Positions 21,665 through 31,558 are shown, counted from the first letter of the stretch. The stretch is 64,000 bases of DNA from Persicimonas caeni (GCF_006517175.1 NZ_CP041186.1:7529074-7593073); one strand, 5' to 3'. Notes: generated by a model not told the origin, from the letters alone. A program made the numbers and translations.

Positions 21665-22522
21665 ATGATGAATAGCCGTATGCTCGTAGTGCTACTCGCC
21701 GGTTTGTTTTTGACCCTGGGAACAGCCTGCGGTGACGACAGCAACAGTGAGAGCAACAACGACACCAACAACACGGCCGCCGACGCCGGCAACAACGGCG
21801 CCGACGTCCAGCAAGCCCAGCTTCCTGACGACTGGGAGTACGAGTCGGACTACTACCTGCGGTTCACCTCGTTCCAGTTCAAGCAAAGCTCGCCGGGCTA
21901 CGGGCTGAACACGCTGCTTCGCATCAATATCGAGAAGCAGGAGAAGAAGTATCCCATCGTCGTCTTGGTGCACCTGAAGGACATCGACCCGGACGGCGGC
22001 ACCTTGGCCATCCGCGGAGGCGCGGGCCGCAAAGCCGACCTCATGTGCGATCCGGAGCTCGACGGCGACTGCGAGTACATGTGGGACGAGGACACGCCCG
22101 ACACCTACACCGAGGGCGTGGCGCTCGACACCGCCAGCGGCGACTTCTCCGCCGAGCTTCCGTCGCTCGACTTCATCGCCACCTTCGAGTCGCCCGACGG
22201 CGAAGAGACCGACACGGTCATTCCGATCACCGACCTGCGCCTCGATGCACGCTTCCCGCACGCGTATCTGGATGACAACGGTGAAGTGGTCGTCGAAGAG
22301 GCCATCTACGACGCCGACCTGCTCGGTTACCTGACCGAGGCCAACGCCGACGCTTCGGCCGTGCAGTTGAGCGACGGCCAGGAGCCGATCCCGCTGTCGG
22401 AGATTCTCGGCAAAGAGACCATGAACGCCGACCTCGACAGCGACGGCACCAACGATGCCTGGGAGCTGACGGGCACTTTCTCGGCCCAGCCGGCGACGGT
22501 CGCCACGGTCGCTGTTCAGTAA
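21665..22522 (+). CDS. Putative lipoprotein of unknown function, acidic
   Basis: Predicted lipoprotein of 285 residues. The ATG at 21665 has an AGGAG site nine bases upstream. The signal peptide ends in LGTAC with C22 lipidated. A low-complexity Ser/Asn/Asp linker follows (24-45), a common feature of surface lipoproteins in this group. The rest is beta-rich and acidic, with no recognised domain. It is flanked by terminators on both sides, so it is probably a single-gene transcript. Confidence 0.8.
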   Translation: MMNSRMLVVLLAGLFLTLGTACGDDSNSESNNDTNNTAADAGNNGADVQQAQLPDDWEYESDYYLRFTSFQFKQSSPGYGLNTLLRINIEKQEKKYPIVVLVHLKDIDPDGGTLAIRGGAGRKADLMCDPELDGDCEYMWDEDTPDTYTEGVALDTASGDFSAELPSLDFIATFESPDGEETDTVIPITDLRLDARFPHAYLDDNGEVVVEEAIYDADLLGYLTEANADASAVQLSDGQEPIPLSEILGKETMNADLDSDGTNDAWELTGTFSAQPATVATVAVQ

Positions 22523-22590
22523 GCGCGATTTGATAAGCACAATTCGGTGAGCGCGGGTCGTTGACGTCATTCGACCGCGCAAGACGCAGA

Positions 22591-22628
22591 AGGCGCAAAG
22601 GCTAGGAGTCTAGCTTTTGCGCCTTTTT
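22591..22628 (+). terminator. Rho-independent terminator after the lipoprotein gene
   Basis: Stem GGCGCAAAGGCTAG pairs with CTAGCTTTTGCGCC around a GAGT loop, followed by TTTTT. It separates this gene from the convergent TSP3 gene. Confidence 0.85.
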
Positions 22629-22654
22629 GCATGCGGCTGGACGTTTGTCGCCTG

Positions 22655-24784
22655 TCAGGTCTCCGGACAAGCACGCCCGAAATAGCTGAAGAAGGCGGGG
22701 CAGGGGTCGAGTCCGTCGGGCAGGGTGTCGTTGTCGGTATCGGTCCAGCAGGCGTCCCCGATGCCGTCACCATTCGAGTCGAGTTGGTCGGCATTCGGCA
22801 ACAACGGGCAGTTGTCCCAGGTGTCGGGCATCCCGTCACCGTCGGTATCGGCGTCGCAGGCGTCGCCCACGCCGTCGAGGTCACTGTCGAGTTGAGCTGG
22901 GTTGGGGGCTTGAGGGCAGTTGTCACTCGCGTCGCCTACGCCGTCGCCGTCGAAGTCCGCGGCGCAGGCGGAGCCGGGCACGTCACTCGACGCGTCGGCC
23001 ACGAGCACACAGACATCGCAGAGGTCCCCCAGTCCGTCCCCGTCGAGGTCGGTCTGGAAGGGGTTGGAGCGATGGGGGCAGTTGTCAGCCGAGTCGGGTA
23101 TCTGATCGCCGTCACGGTCGGACTCGCACGCGTCTCCCAGCCCGTCGCCATCGAGGTCGCGGTTCCACGGGTCGCCGACGCCCGGGCACAAGTCACACGC
23201 GTCTCCGAGACCGTCCCCGTCGCTGTCAGCCTGGTCGGGATTCGCCTCGCGCGGGCAGTTGTCGTGCAGGTCGTCGACGCCGTCGCCGTCGTGGTCTATC
23301 TCGCACTCCGACGCGGTCTCGCTCAGGGGCCACTCTGGGCAACCGTCGACTCGATCGGCGATGCCGTCACCGTCGCGATCGCTGCCGTCGGGTGTCTGGC
23401 ACGCATCTCCAAGCCCATCCGCGTTGTGGTCACGCTGCTCCGGGTTGTTGACGTAAGGGCAATTATCGCTCGGCGCCGGCACGCCGTCGCCGTCGAAGTC
23501 GTTCACACAGGCGAGCCCGAGCGAGGAATCCTCGGCGAGGGCCTGGTCCGGGTTAGCTACGAGGGGGCAGTTGTCGCACGCATCTCCGACGCCATCGCCG
23601 TCGGAGTCTGTCTGCGAGCGGTTTTGGCGCCACGGGCAGTTGTCGTTCGTGTTTACAAGCCCATCCCGATCGCGATCAGTCTCCTGCTCATCGCTGCAGG
23701 CATTGCCCACGCCGTCGTCATCGTCGTCGAGTTGAGCGGTGTTCGGCTCCAGCGGGCAGTTGTCCGACAAGTCGGGGATGGTGTCTCCATCGGTGTCGCG
23801 ACGCCAGAAGTGGTCCTGGCACGCATCGCCGATCCCATCAGCGTTTAGGTCGAGCTGCAGCGGGTTGGGCACGGTGGGACAGTTGTCTCGCGCCGCGTCG
23901 ACACCGTCGTTGTCGATGTCTTCGGCCGCGCCACACTCCTCTGGCGTGCGCGATGCCCGCGCCGGACAGGGATCGCACGCGTTGCCAATGCCGTCGCCGT
24001 CGGCATCGAGCAAGCCACCTTGCGGGATGGTGGGGCACGGGTCGATATAGTTGGACCACCCGTCGCCGTCGGAGTCGACGGTGCCGCCGCGCTCGCACGC
24101 GTCCCCTTTGCCGTTGGCGTTTCGGTCGTGTTGGTCGGCGTTCGCCTCCAACGGGCAGTTGTCACACAGGTCGCCGAAGCCGTCGCCGTCGCGGTCGACC
24201 TGCAGCGTGTCGGCCAGCATCGGGCAGACATCGCGCAAATCGGGGATCCCGTCTCCGTCGGCATCGGATGTCTCCGTGCAAGCGACGGGCGCTCCCGACG
24301 CGCTGACGCGCTGGTCGGGGTTGGCAACTCGCCGGCAAATGTCACACACGTCACCGACCCCGTCGCCGTCGACGTCGGGCTGAAAGGCGTTGGCGACCAG
24401 CGGGCAGTTGTCACATGCGTCTCCCAGGCCGTCGCGGTCGGTGTCTTTTTGGTCGGGGTTGGGCGCCGTGGGGCAGTTGTCGCCGATATTGGGCACCCCG
24501 TCATTGTCTTGGTCCGGGGCCGTGACGACGTCGGCGTCACCCGAGGTGTCGACCACGTCTCCGGCGTCACCTACCGAGATATCCGGCGCGTCGGATATCT
24601 CGGCGTCCTGACCGCCGCCTCCTGCGATGAGCAAGCAACGGCTGGCCACACAACGCTCTTGGTCTGGGCAGTCGAGGTCGGTTTCGCACGCAGGGCCGCC
24701 TTCACCGCCGTCAGGCGGCGGGCTGCACGCGCTCGCCAGGGCAAAGGCGAGGGCGGCCAACAGATAAATAAAGCGCTGCGTCAT
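22655..24784 (-). CDS. Secreted lipoprotein made of thrombospondin type 3 repeats
   Basis: Surface or periplasmic lipoprotein of 709 residues. The signal peptide ends in ASAC, with C20 the lipidation site. After a linker (25-90) almost the whole chain is calcium-binding thrombospondin type 3 repeats: about two dozen units of the kind [13 protein letters not shown] followed by NPDQ. Each has aspartates spaced for calcium and paired cysteines, so the mature protein is probably rigid, Ca-dependent and disulfide-bonded. No catalytic or C-terminal sorting domain is visible. The repeats make the opposite strand look open in long frames, which are not genes. It converges with the preceding lipoprotein and is divergent from the kinase gene. 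A role in adhesion or as a spacer is inference. Confidence 0.9.
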   Translation of the reverse strand: MTQRFIYLLAALAFALASACSPPPDGGEGGPACETDLDCPDQERCVASRCLLIAGGGGQDAEISDAPDISVGDAGDVVDTSGDADVVTAPDQDNDGVPNIGDNCPTAPNPDQKDTDRDGLGDACDNCPLVANAFQPDVDGDGVGDVCDICRRVANPDQRVSASGAPVACTETSDADGDGIPDLRDVCPMLADTLQVDRDGDGFGDLCDNCPLEANADQHDRNANGKGDACERGGTVDSDGDGWSNYIDPCPTIPQGGLLDADGDGIGNACDPCPARASRTPEECGAAEDIDNDGVDAARDNCPTVPNPLQLDLNADGIGDACQDHFWRRDTDGDTIPDLSDNCPLEPNTAQLDDDDDGVGNACSDEQETDRDRDGLVNTNDNCPWRQNRSQTDSDGDGVGDACDNCPLVANPDQALAEDSSLGLACVNDFDGDGVPAPSDNCPYVNNPEQRDHNADGLGDACQTPDGSDRDGDGIADRVDGCPEWPLSETASECEIDHDGDGVDDLHDNCPREANPDQADSDGDGLGDACDLCPGVGDPWNRDLDGDGLGDACESDRDGDQIPDSADNCPHRSNPFQTDLDGDGLGDLCDVCVLVADASSDVPGSACAADFDGDGVGDASDNCPQAPNPAQLDSDLDGVGDACDADTDGDGMPDTWDNCPLLPNADQLDSNGDGIGDACWTDTDNDTLPDGLDPCPAFFSYFGRACPET

Positions 24785-24894
24785 GAACCTACTGCGTTGC
24801 TGGGAAAACCACCTCCGCTCCCGATTCTAGTGGATGATTTCTCAAATATCGAACCGCTTTGTGCAGGGCGCTCCTCGGCCGTTTTTCAAACCGG

Positions 24895-24923
24895 TTGTGA
24901 CTTGAGGGCTGGTACACTAGAAT
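24895..24923 (+). promoter_or_regulatory. Promoter of the Ser/Thr kinase gene
   Basis: TTGTGA (24895-24900), a 17-base spacer, and TAGAAT (24918-24923) match 4/6 and 5/6. The leader to the ATG at 24968 would be about 38 bases. Confidence 0.5.
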
Positions 24924-24967
24924 GGCCGCCAACTTTGGATTTTTCCCGGATTGGCGGGCTTCCTCGA

Positions 24968-26323
24968 ATGTTCATCAATCGACAGCTAGGCGAGTATATT
25001 CTGCTGCGCCGGCTGGCCGTCGGCGGTCAGTCTGAGGTCTTTCTTGCGATGAAAGAGGGCCCGGATCACTTCTCGCGTCCGCTCGTCATCAAGGCGCTGC
25101 CGACGAAGTACCGCCACGACCCCGTCTTCGTCGAGCTCTTCTACCGCGAGGCGTTCCTGTCGGCGCGCTTTTCGCACCCCAACGTGATCACGGTCCACGA
25201 CGCGCGCATTCTGCGCGGCGAGCACTGCATGATCATGGACTTCATCGCCGGTCAGACCGTCGCCGACATCGCCCAGCGAGGCTACAAAAACGGCAGCCCC
25301 CCGACGATCAAGCAGACCGTACAAATCGTCGCCGACGCGTGTGACGGCCTGCACTACACCCACGAGTTTCGCGACCTCGACGAGACTCGCTATTCGGTCG
25401 TCCACCGCGACGTCAGCCCTCAAAACCTGATGGTGACCTATCAAGGCGTCACCAAGGTCTTCGACTTTGGCATCGCCAAGGTCCAAGAGAAGGGCGAGCA
25501 GCACGACACGCTCGCCGGGGGCAAATATGCCTACATGAGCCCCGAGCAGTGCCTCGATCAGCCGGTCGACGCGCGCTCGGACGTCTTCAGCCTGGGCATC
25601 ATCCTGTACGAATTGGCCGCCGGCCGCCGCCTGTTCCGGCGCGGCTCCAAAGCCGACGTCATCGCCGCGGTCACAGAAGAGCCGATCACGCCGCCGAGTC
25701 AGTTCGACCCGTCGTTCCCCGAAGAGCTCGAAGCCATCGTCATGCGCTCGCTGGCGCGTGACCCCGAAGCGCGCTACCAGACCGCCGCGCAGATGCGCGA
25801 CGACCTCTTGCAATTCCTGTCGTCGCGCTCCAACGGTCGAGCACGCCACGAACTCGGGGATTACGTCGCCGAGCTCTTCGCCGCCGAACGCGCCGACATC
25901 GCCCAGACGGTGCGTCGCGCCTCGCAGGGCGAGCTCCAGCCGAAGCCGCTGGGCAATCTGCCCCTCGAGAAGCTCGGCCGCGCCGACGTCGAGTTCACCG
26001 CCGAGGAGCTCGAGGTACCGATGCCCGAGCCCGAAGAGGACAGCGCGCTCGCCGCGCAACTCTCCTCGGAGAGCGACGACCAACTGGCGGCCGACGGCGG
26101 CCAGCGCACGGTCACCGAGACCGCCGAGGTCGACCGCTCGCTTCTCCAAGACGCCCACAAAAAGAACCGTCGCCTCGTCGACGAAGTCACCCGACTGCAG
26201 CGCCGCCAAAACCTCCTCATCGCGCTCATCTGCGCGCTGGCGCTCGCCGCCGCCGGTCTGACCTACTACACCCAAGTTCAAGCCAACAAAAAAAGCGAGC
26301 CGATCGAAATCGGCTCGCAATAG
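24968..26323 (+). CDS. Membrane-anchored serine/threonine protein kinase
   Basis: Hanks-type kinase of 451 residues. The ATG at 24968 begins right before the kinase domain; the long open frame upstream is antisense to the TSP3 gene. Kinase features: a nucleotide loop with AVGGQSEVFLAMK (17-29), catalytic lysine K42 in VIKAL, the catalytic loop HRDVSPQN with D148, DFG at 166-168 and the APE-equivalent SPEQ near 191-194. The kinase domain ends near 285. An acidic linker leads to one membrane helix at about 416-434 and a short tail, so the kinase faces the cytoplasm and is held at the membrane from its C-terminal end. The HRDVSPQN form is typical of myxobacterial kinases. The substrate is unknown. 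Confidence 0.92.
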   Translation: MFINRQLGEYILLRRLAVGGQSEVFLAMKEGPDHFSRPLVIKALPTKYRHDPVFVELFYREAFLSARFSHPNVITVHDARILRGEHCMIMDFIAGQTVADIAQRGYKNGSPPTIKQTVQIVADACDGLHYTHEFRDLDETRYSVVHRDVSPQNLMVTYQGVTKVFDFGIAKVQEKGEQHDTLAGGKYAYMSPEQCLDQPVDARSDVFSLGIILYELAAGRRLFRRGSKADVIAAVTEEPITPPSQFDPSFPEELEAIVMRSLARDPEARYQTAAQMRDDLLQFLSSRSNGRARHELGDYVAELFAAERADIAQTVRRASQGELQPKPLGNLPLEKLGRADVEFTAEELEVPMPEPEEDSALAAQLSSESDDQLAADGGQRTVTETAEVDRSLLQDAHKKNRRLVDEVTRLQRRQNLLIALICALALAAAGLTYYTQVQANKKSEPIEIGSQ

Positions 26324-26341
26324 AACTGCTTCCAAAATTCA

Positions 26342-26459
26342 CGCCTCGGTTCCTGAAGGCCCCGCAAATCGCAACCCCTATGTCCTTCGATGCCCATGTA
26401 GAGGGCGCCTCGATTTCTGAAGGCCTTCTACATAAGCAATTAAAGACATAGGGGCTGCG
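26342..26459. repeat. Structured element between convergent kinase and alaS genes
   Basis: Two overlapping patterns are present. A 20-bp direct repeat (CGCCTCGGTTCCTGAAGGCC and a close variant) occurs at 26342-26361 and 26406-26425. A long inverted repeat pairs 26370-26387 (CCCCTATGTC core) with 26443-26459 (GACATAGGGG core), with an inner stem ATGTAGA/TCTACAT. It could be a bidirectional terminator or a MITE-like insertion. Confidence 0.7.
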
Positions 26460-26470
26460 TATCGCTACGC

Positions 26471-29149
26471 CTAGCCAAGAGCGTTGCGCACGGCTTCTTC
26501 GAAGCTGTCGACCGCGGCCTGCAGCCCGCCGACGTTCGTACCGCCGGCCTGGGCCAGGGTGGGGCGCCCGCCGCCGCGTCCGTCGACGTGCTTAGCGGCT
26601 TCGTTGATGAGCGGGCCGGCCTTGAGGCCGCGCTCTTTGAACGCCGAATCGGTCACCACGCACAATAGCGCAGCCTTGCCGTCGATCTCGCTGGCGAGCA
26701 GCACGACGCCCTGGTCGAGTTGCTGGCGCAGCTTGTCGGCGTAGGCGAGCATCTGGTCGCGGGTGTCCGCGCCGATGGTGCTGGCGATGACCTTGACGCC
26801 GTCGATGTCGGCGGCGTCGGAGACCAGGTCGCTCGACTCGGTCTGGGCGAGCTTTTGCGACAGGCGGTCGACCTGCTTTTCGAGCTCGGCGCGCTCCTCC
26901 AAGAGCGCTTTGGCGCGCTTGATGATGTCGTGCGCGTCGGTCTTGAGCGTCTTAGCGACCTCGTCGAGGGTGTCGGCGTCCTTGCGGAAGCTCTCGTACG
27001 CTCCCTGCTCGGTGACCGCCTCGATGCGGCGGATGCCGGCGGCGACGCCCGACTCGCCCGTGATGCGGAACAGGTTGATGTCGCTGGTGTTCTCGACGTG
27101 CGTGCCGCCGCAAAGCTCGACGGACTCGCCCGGGATTTCGATGACGCGCACCTTGTCGCCGTACTTCTCGCCGAAGATGGCCATCGCGCCCATCTGGTCG
27201 ACGGCGCGCTCACGCGAGATGTCGACGTGCGGGGTGACGTCGTGGCCCTCGCGAATCAGGCGGTTGACGCGGTCCTCGATGGAGCGAAGCTGCTCGTCGG
27301 TGAGCGGCTCGCCGTGGCTGAAGTCGAAGCGCAGACGATCCGGCGCGACGAGCGAGCCCGACTGGAAGATCGAGTCGGAGACGATGTCGCGAAGCGCGGC
27401 GTGCAGAAGGTGCGTGGCGGTGTGGTTCGCCATCGTCTGGCGACGAAGCGTCTCGTCGACGGTCGCCACGAACTCGCCTTTGAGGGTGTCGTCGCGGTCG
27501 ACGGTGCCTTTTTCGCGCTCGACGGTGTGCACGATGCCAATCGGGGCCTTCTGCGTGTCGACGACGCGGAACACGACGCTGTCGTCGGTCGCCTTGATGA
27601 CGCCGCGGTCGCCAATCTGGCCGCCGGACTCGGCGTAGAAGGGCGTCTTCGTCAGCAGAATCTGGTAGCGGTCGTCCTCGAGCGGGCGGAAGCGCGTGAT
27701 CGAGGTGGTCACCTCGGTGTTGTCGTAGCCGACAAACTCGCTGTCCTGCTCGTCGTAGATGGTCACCCAGTCGCCCACACCGGCGGCGTCGGCGTGGACG
27801 TCCTTGCCGCGCGAGGTCTCCTGGTGCTGCGACCACAGCTTCTCGTAGCCCTGCCAGTCGATCGACAGGCCTTTCTCCTCAGCCATGATCTCGGTCAAGT
27901 CGGGCGGGAAGCCGTAGGTGGCGTGCAGTTGGAAGACCTCTTCGCCGGTCAGCTCGTCGCGGTCGGCCTGCTGGGCCTTCTCGGCGGCCTGCTCGAACAG
28001 CTCGATGCCGCGGTCGATGTTGCGGAAGAAGCGCTCCTCTTCGAGGCGCATCAGCTCGCCGGCCTCGTTGCCCATCGCCTCGAGCTCCGGATAGATATCC
28101 GAGTAGTGCTCGACGACGGCCTTGGAGACTTCGTGCAGGAAGGGCTCGGTGAAGCCAATCTCGCGGCCGTAACGCACCGCGCGACGCAGGATGCGCCGAA
28201 GCACGTAGCCGCGCCCCTCGTTGGAGAACTTGGCGCCGTCACACACCGCAAAGAGCACGGTGCGCACGTGGTCGGCGATGACCGCGAAGTTCGTGAAGTC
28301 CTCGCGCGCATAGAAGGTGTCCCAGTCGTCGACCTCTTGCCCAGGAACCTCTTGGCCGAGCAGGGCGAGCGTCTTCTCGAAGATGGGGGTGAACAGCTCG
28401 GTCTGGAAGACGTTGTCGCGCCCGGCCTTGATCATGGCCACGCGGTCGAGCCCCATGCCCGTGTCGACGCTCTTCATCGGCAGCGGGTTGAGCTCGCCCG
28501 TCTCGTCGCGGTTGAACTCCATGAAGACCAGGTTCCAGATCTCGACGATGCGGTCTTCGTCGTAGCCCACGTCGAAGACGAGCTCGCCGGCTTCCGGGTG
28601 GTGGTCGTAGTGAATCTCGGTACACGGACCACACGGGCCGGTCGGACCCATCGACCAGAAGTTCTCCTCGTTGCCTTCCTCGATGTCGCCCAGGCGCAGC
28701 ACGCGCTCTTCGGGCACGCCCATTTCGTCGACCCAGATATCGTACGACTCGTCGTCGTCCTTGTAGGTCGTCACGTACAGCCGGTCCTCTTCGAGCTCGA
28801 GCACGTTGAGCACGTAGTCCCACGCCCACTCGATGGCTTCCTTCTTGTAATAGTCGCCGAACGACCAGTTGCCGAGCATCTCGAAAAACGTCAGGTGACG
28901 TCCGTCTTTGCCGACCTCGTCCAAGTCGTTGTGCTTACCACCGGCGCGAATGCACTTCTGCACGCTCGACGCGCGGGTGTAGTCGCGCGTCTCGTTGCCG
29001 AGGAGCACGTCTTTGAACTGGTTCATGCCCGCGTTGGTGAACAACAGCGTCGGGTCACCTTGGGGTACGACGGGGGAGCTTTCGACCACGCGGTGGTCTT
29101 GGCCCTCGAAGTACTCGAGATAGCTCTTACGAATATCGGATGGCTTCAT
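26471..29149 (-). CDS. alaS: Alanyl-tRNA synthetase
   Basis: Class II synthetase that charges tRNA-Ala, 892 residues (E. coli 876). The catalytic domain begins at MKPSDIRKSYLEYFE. The editing domain carries the zinc motif HTATHLLH near residue 575 and CGGTH near 680. The C-terminal C-Ala region with a glycine-rich stretch (GRGGGRPTLAQAGG) is near 855-868. All expected domains are present. It converges with the kinase gene and is followed by the structured element. Upstream is a 400-bp gap that probably holds its promoter. Confidence 0.98.
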   Translation of the reverse strand: MKPSDIRKSYLEYFEGQDHRVVESSPVVPQGDPTLLFTNAGMNQFKDVLLGNETRDYTRASSVQKCIRAGGKHNDLDEVGKDGRHLTFFEMLGNWSFGDYYKKEAIEWAWDYVLNVLELEEDRLYVTTYKDDDESYDIWVDEMGVPEERVLRLGDIEEGNEENFWSMGPTGPCGPCTEIHYDHHPEAGELVFDVGYDEDRIVEIWNLVFMEFNRDETGELNPLPMKSVDTGMGLDRVAMIKAGRDNVFQTELFTPIFEKTLALLGQEVPGQEVDDWDTFYAREDFTNFAVIADHVRTVLFAVCDGAKFSNEGRGYVLRRILRRAVRYGREIGFTEPFLHEVSKAVVEHYSDIYPELEAMGNEAGELMRLEEERFFRNIDRGIELFEQAAEKAQQADRDELTGEEVFQLHATYGFPPDLTEIMAEEKGLSIDWQGYEKLWSQHQETSRGKDVHADAAGVGDWVTIYDEQDSEFVGYDNTEVTTSITRFRPLEDDRYQILLTKTPFYAESGGQIGDRGVIKATDDSVVFRVVDTQKAPIGIVHTVEREKGTVDRDDTLKGEFVATVDETLRRQTMANHTATHLLHAALRDIVSDSIFQSGSLVAPDRLRFDFSHGEPLTDEQLRSIEDRVNRLIREGHDVTPHVDISRERAVDQMGAMAIFGEKYGDKVRVIEIPGESVELCGGTHVENTSDINLFRITGESGVAAGIRRIEAVTEQGAYESFRKDADTLDEVAKTLKTDAHDIIKRAKALLEERAELEKQVDRLSQKLAQTESSDLVSDAADIDGVKVIASTIGADTRDQMLAYADKLRQQLDQGVVLLASEIDGKAALLCVVTDSAFKERGLKAGPLINEAAKHVDGRGGGRPTLAQAGGTNVGGLQAAVDSFEEAVRNALG

Positions 29150-29551
29150 GGTCTTCGGGTTGGAATTCTGGAGTTATGAGTCACAGGCAAATGCTATTAG
29201 CAACTGTGTAATGGCTGCGCAACTGGAGTCCCTTGCTTTTCGCAGGGGCCCCACCGGTCTCGCGGACAGCGCTCGACCACCTCCCCACGGCCTGAACAAC
29301 GTCCTGGGGAGGGGGATTGCCTCTCTGCAAAGAGCACCTTACCTGCAATCCCCCTCCCCAGCGCGTCGTCCAGCGCTTGGGGAGGTGCCGAGTGAAGCGA
29401 GGCGGAGGGGCCGCCCCAACAAGCAACCACTGGCCGAACGGAACAATTTCTTAAAGCAGCACTCGAACAAACTATCACGAAAAAGTTGAAGTAATTTCTT
29501 GACCCGTGCGCCGATCCCCGTCAATCTAGGTGCCCGAATGGAGTTGAGTGT
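29150..29551. other. Intergenic region with GC-rich hairpins, between alaS and the TPR gene
   Basis: There is no gene here. Two GC-rich hairpins are visible: CCTCCCC...GGGGAGG arms at about 29280-29313, and CCCCTCCCC...GGGGAGG at about 29350-29386, with identical 5-7 bp cores. Next to them AAGCGAGGCGGAGGGG repeats part of the theme. Near 29500 there is a TTGACC followed by weak -10-like sequence before the TPR gene. The region is similar in style to the aspS-glpA spacer. Confidence 0.5.
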
Positions 29552-30655
29552 GTGCCTATAATTTTCGCTGAGTTTGGCGCGATGAAAGTTTTGCTCGAGA
29601 TCCTCGATGACGCTTCTCAATTGCTCGCCGCCCTCGATCGCATCGACGATCTGCGGCCTGAGACCCACCAGAAGCTTAAAGTGCTTCTCGAAGGATTGTG
29701 TGAGGAGTCGACTCGCCTGCTCCGAGACGAGCAGGCCGAGGGCGCCGAAGCGCCCGTGAGTGGAGAACGCTTCGAGCGGCGGTGCAGGGAGTGGCTCCTG
29801 CAGCGGTCGCTCGAAGCGCTCGCCGCCCAAAACTACGACCGCGCGCTCGAGTATCTCGAGCAGGGCGTCGAGACCTTCCCCGAAGATCCCGAGTTCTCGA
29901 ATCACCTGGGTTTGGTGCACTGGGAGATGGGCGACTACGCCAAAGCCTCGCAATGCTACGCCCAGGCGATGGCCGCCGCGTTTCCGGTGGCCGCCGACGG
30001 CGAAGTCGACTGGCGCGCCCCTGAAAACCACGACTACCTCCGCGCGATGGAGGGCAGGGCGCTGACGCTGTGCCGCCTCAATCGCCACGAAGAAGCGCTC
30101 CCCTTATTCGACGCGCTCGCCAACATGAACGTGGTCGACTACGACGGGTGCCGCTACATGGCCGGCGAAATCCGGCACATGACCGGCGATATCAAAGGCG
30201 CCATCGAAGACTACCGGCTCGGCCCCGTCGAGCCCGCCTCCCTCTACAACCTCGCGCTCGCCCAATTCACCGACGGGCAGACCGAGGCGTCCGCAGGCAC
30301 TTTCATCCGTGCCTTCGTCTCCAATATCCACGTCTTTCATCTCTTGAGCGGCCGCCAGGTCGACGCCGAGAGCTGCGTGCCCGGCTATCTGGGCAGCCGC
30401 GACTACGCCGGCGACTTCGTCCATGCCTGCGCCGACCTGTGGGAAGGCTGCGACGAGGCGGTTTCGTTCATGGAGACCTGCTTCGACCACCCGCTCGTCG
30501 AAGCCTACCTCGCCCAATGCCAAGAAGACGGCGGCGACGCCATGCTCGAGCACGAGCCCGCCGCCCAGGGCCAGGCCAGCTGGCTCGACGCCCTGATGGA
30601 CCAACGCAGCGTCGCCGGCCTCGCCGAAAGCGTGGTCAAACGGTTCAATTCGTAA
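29552..30655 (+). CDS. Tetratricopeptide-repeat protein of unknown function
   Basis: Cytoplasmic protein of 367 residues; no signal peptide. The GTG at 29552 has GGAG eight bases upstream; an in-frame ATG at 29582 would drop ten residues. The N-terminal part is helical. TPR units are visible around 90-135 (EALAAQNYDRALEYLEQGV and LGLVHWEMGDYAKASQCYAQ) and again near 165-230. The C-terminal third is acidic and not recognised. TPRs imply a scaffold role, with the partner unknown. The next feature is a REP-like repeat pair. Confidence 0.75.
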   Translation: MPIIFAEFGAMKVLLEILDDASQLLAALDRIDDLRPETHQKLKVLLEGLCEESTRLLRDEQAEGAEAPVSGERFERRCREWLLQRSLEALAAQNYDRALEYLEQGVETFPEDPEFSNHLGLVHWEMGDYAKASQCYAQAMAAAFPVAADGEVDWRAPENHDYLRAMEGRALTLCRLNRHEEALPLFDALANMNVVDYDGCRYMAGEIRHMTGDIKGAIEDYRLGPVEPASLYNLALAQFTDGQTEASAGTFIRAFVSNIHVFHLLSGRQVDAESCVPGYLGSRDYAGDFVHACADLWEGCDEAVSFMETCFDHPLVEAYLAQCQEDGGDAMLEHEPAAQGQASWLDALMDQRSVAGLAESVVKRFNS

Positions 30656-30670
30656 CTGCGACTCATCGAC

Positions 30671-30859
30671 CACATGTGATTGTCGGCGTCCAACCCCCGC
30701 GACAAGCCGCAGGGCTGCACGGGCGCCCCAAACAACGGGGCGAGCTCCGCGGGCAGCAAGCAGCCGCTCCGCTTGCAGGATCGCGGACGCGGAGCGGGGG
30801 CTTGCCCCCAGCGGAGCCAGCGCCCGTGCAGCCCCAGGGCTCGCCCTGGGGTAAACCAC
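30671..30859. repeat. Inverted pair of composite REP-like elements (copy 1)
   Basis: A forward copy (about 30671-30772) and a reverse copy (about 30790-30859) of the same roughly 75-100 bp element. Each has a first hairpin ending in GGGCTGCAC, a GGGCG spacer with GCTCCGC, and in the reverse copy a second perfect hairpin GGGGGCTTGCCCCC. The reverse copy also has CCCCAGGGC/GCCCTGGGG followed by TAAACC. The same element occurs near 45.4-45.7 kb. Confidence 0.75.
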
Positions 30860-30865
30860 GTCCCC

Positions 30866-31495
30866 CTACCAACTCTCTATCTGATCGGCGCAGGCAATCA
30901 GCGCATCGAAGAGTCGTTCGACCTCGGCGGCGTCTTTGCAGAATTGCGGCAAGACGACGTCGACCTTGTCGTCGTCGGTGCGCACCTCCACCGAATAATC
31001 TCGTACTCTCCAAGCCTCGCGAATCAGGGTGAGCAGCGGCTCGCGAGTATTCTCGTCTTGCAGCGCTTCGCGGACCTCATCGGGCGGAGTGCCGATGAAC
31101 GCGAACTCGTCGTCGACCTCGGCGAGGCCCGAGGTGACCTTTTGGAGGCGCGCGGTGAACCCCAAATCGGCTTCTGGGAGATGCGTGCGGTAGAGCACCC
31201 TCAACTTCGGCAATGAGTCGCCACGCACGGTGGTCCGCAGGATGGTGAACGATTTTCGCTCGAGCCCGTTCGAGGTGCGCACCCACGAAAACTCGACCGG
31301 GCGCCCGCGCCAGTCGCCGCTCATGCGAGCCGCAACGTCTTCAGTGGGGTCTTCGGTCGCATAGGCGAGTTGCAGCCCGTGTACTTCGCTGAAGTCGCGA
31401 AGGAAGCTGCGCTCGAGGCGTCGGTCGATAAGCGCCCAAACGAAGACGGCGCCGAATAAGAGCAGCGTGCACGCGATGGAGCAGATAAATTCCAC
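30866..31495 (-). CDS. Small membrane-anchored protein of unknown function
   Basis: Protein of 209 residues. It starts at a GTG with AGGGGA eight bases upstream. A single N-terminal hydrophobic segment (3-22) would anchor it, followed by about 185 polar residues with several beta-like stretches. No family is recognised. It is convergent with the TPR gene, with the REP-like pair between them, and is preceded by the bPH2 gene on the same strand (63 bp apart), so it may be the second gene of that transcript. Confidence 0.65.
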   Translation of the reverse strand: MEFICSIACTLLLFGAVFVWALIDRRLERSFLRDFSEVHGLQLAYATEDPTEDVAARMSGDWRGRPVEFSWVRTSNGLERKSFTILRTTVRGDSLPKLRVLYRTHLPEADLGFTARLQKVTSGLAEVDDEFAFIGTPPDEVREALQDENTREPLLTLIREAWRVRDYSVEVRTDDDKVDVVLPQFCKDAAEVERLFDALIACADQIESW

Positions 31496-31558
31496 GAGGT
31501 TTCCCCTGAAATAAAGGCAGTCGCGGGGATTGTCGCAGATTTTAGGCGATTCCGCGAC

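Noticed and set aside
22631-24967. Plus-strand frames over the TSP3 gene, including an N-terminal extension of the kinase
   Set aside because: They reflect the repetitive Asp/Asn-rich coding of the opposite strand. The kinase domain begins right at the ATG at 24968, behind its own promoter boxes.
26720-29179. 819-residue plus-strand open frame
   Set aside because: Antisense to alaS, which has complete motifs and domain order on the minus strand.
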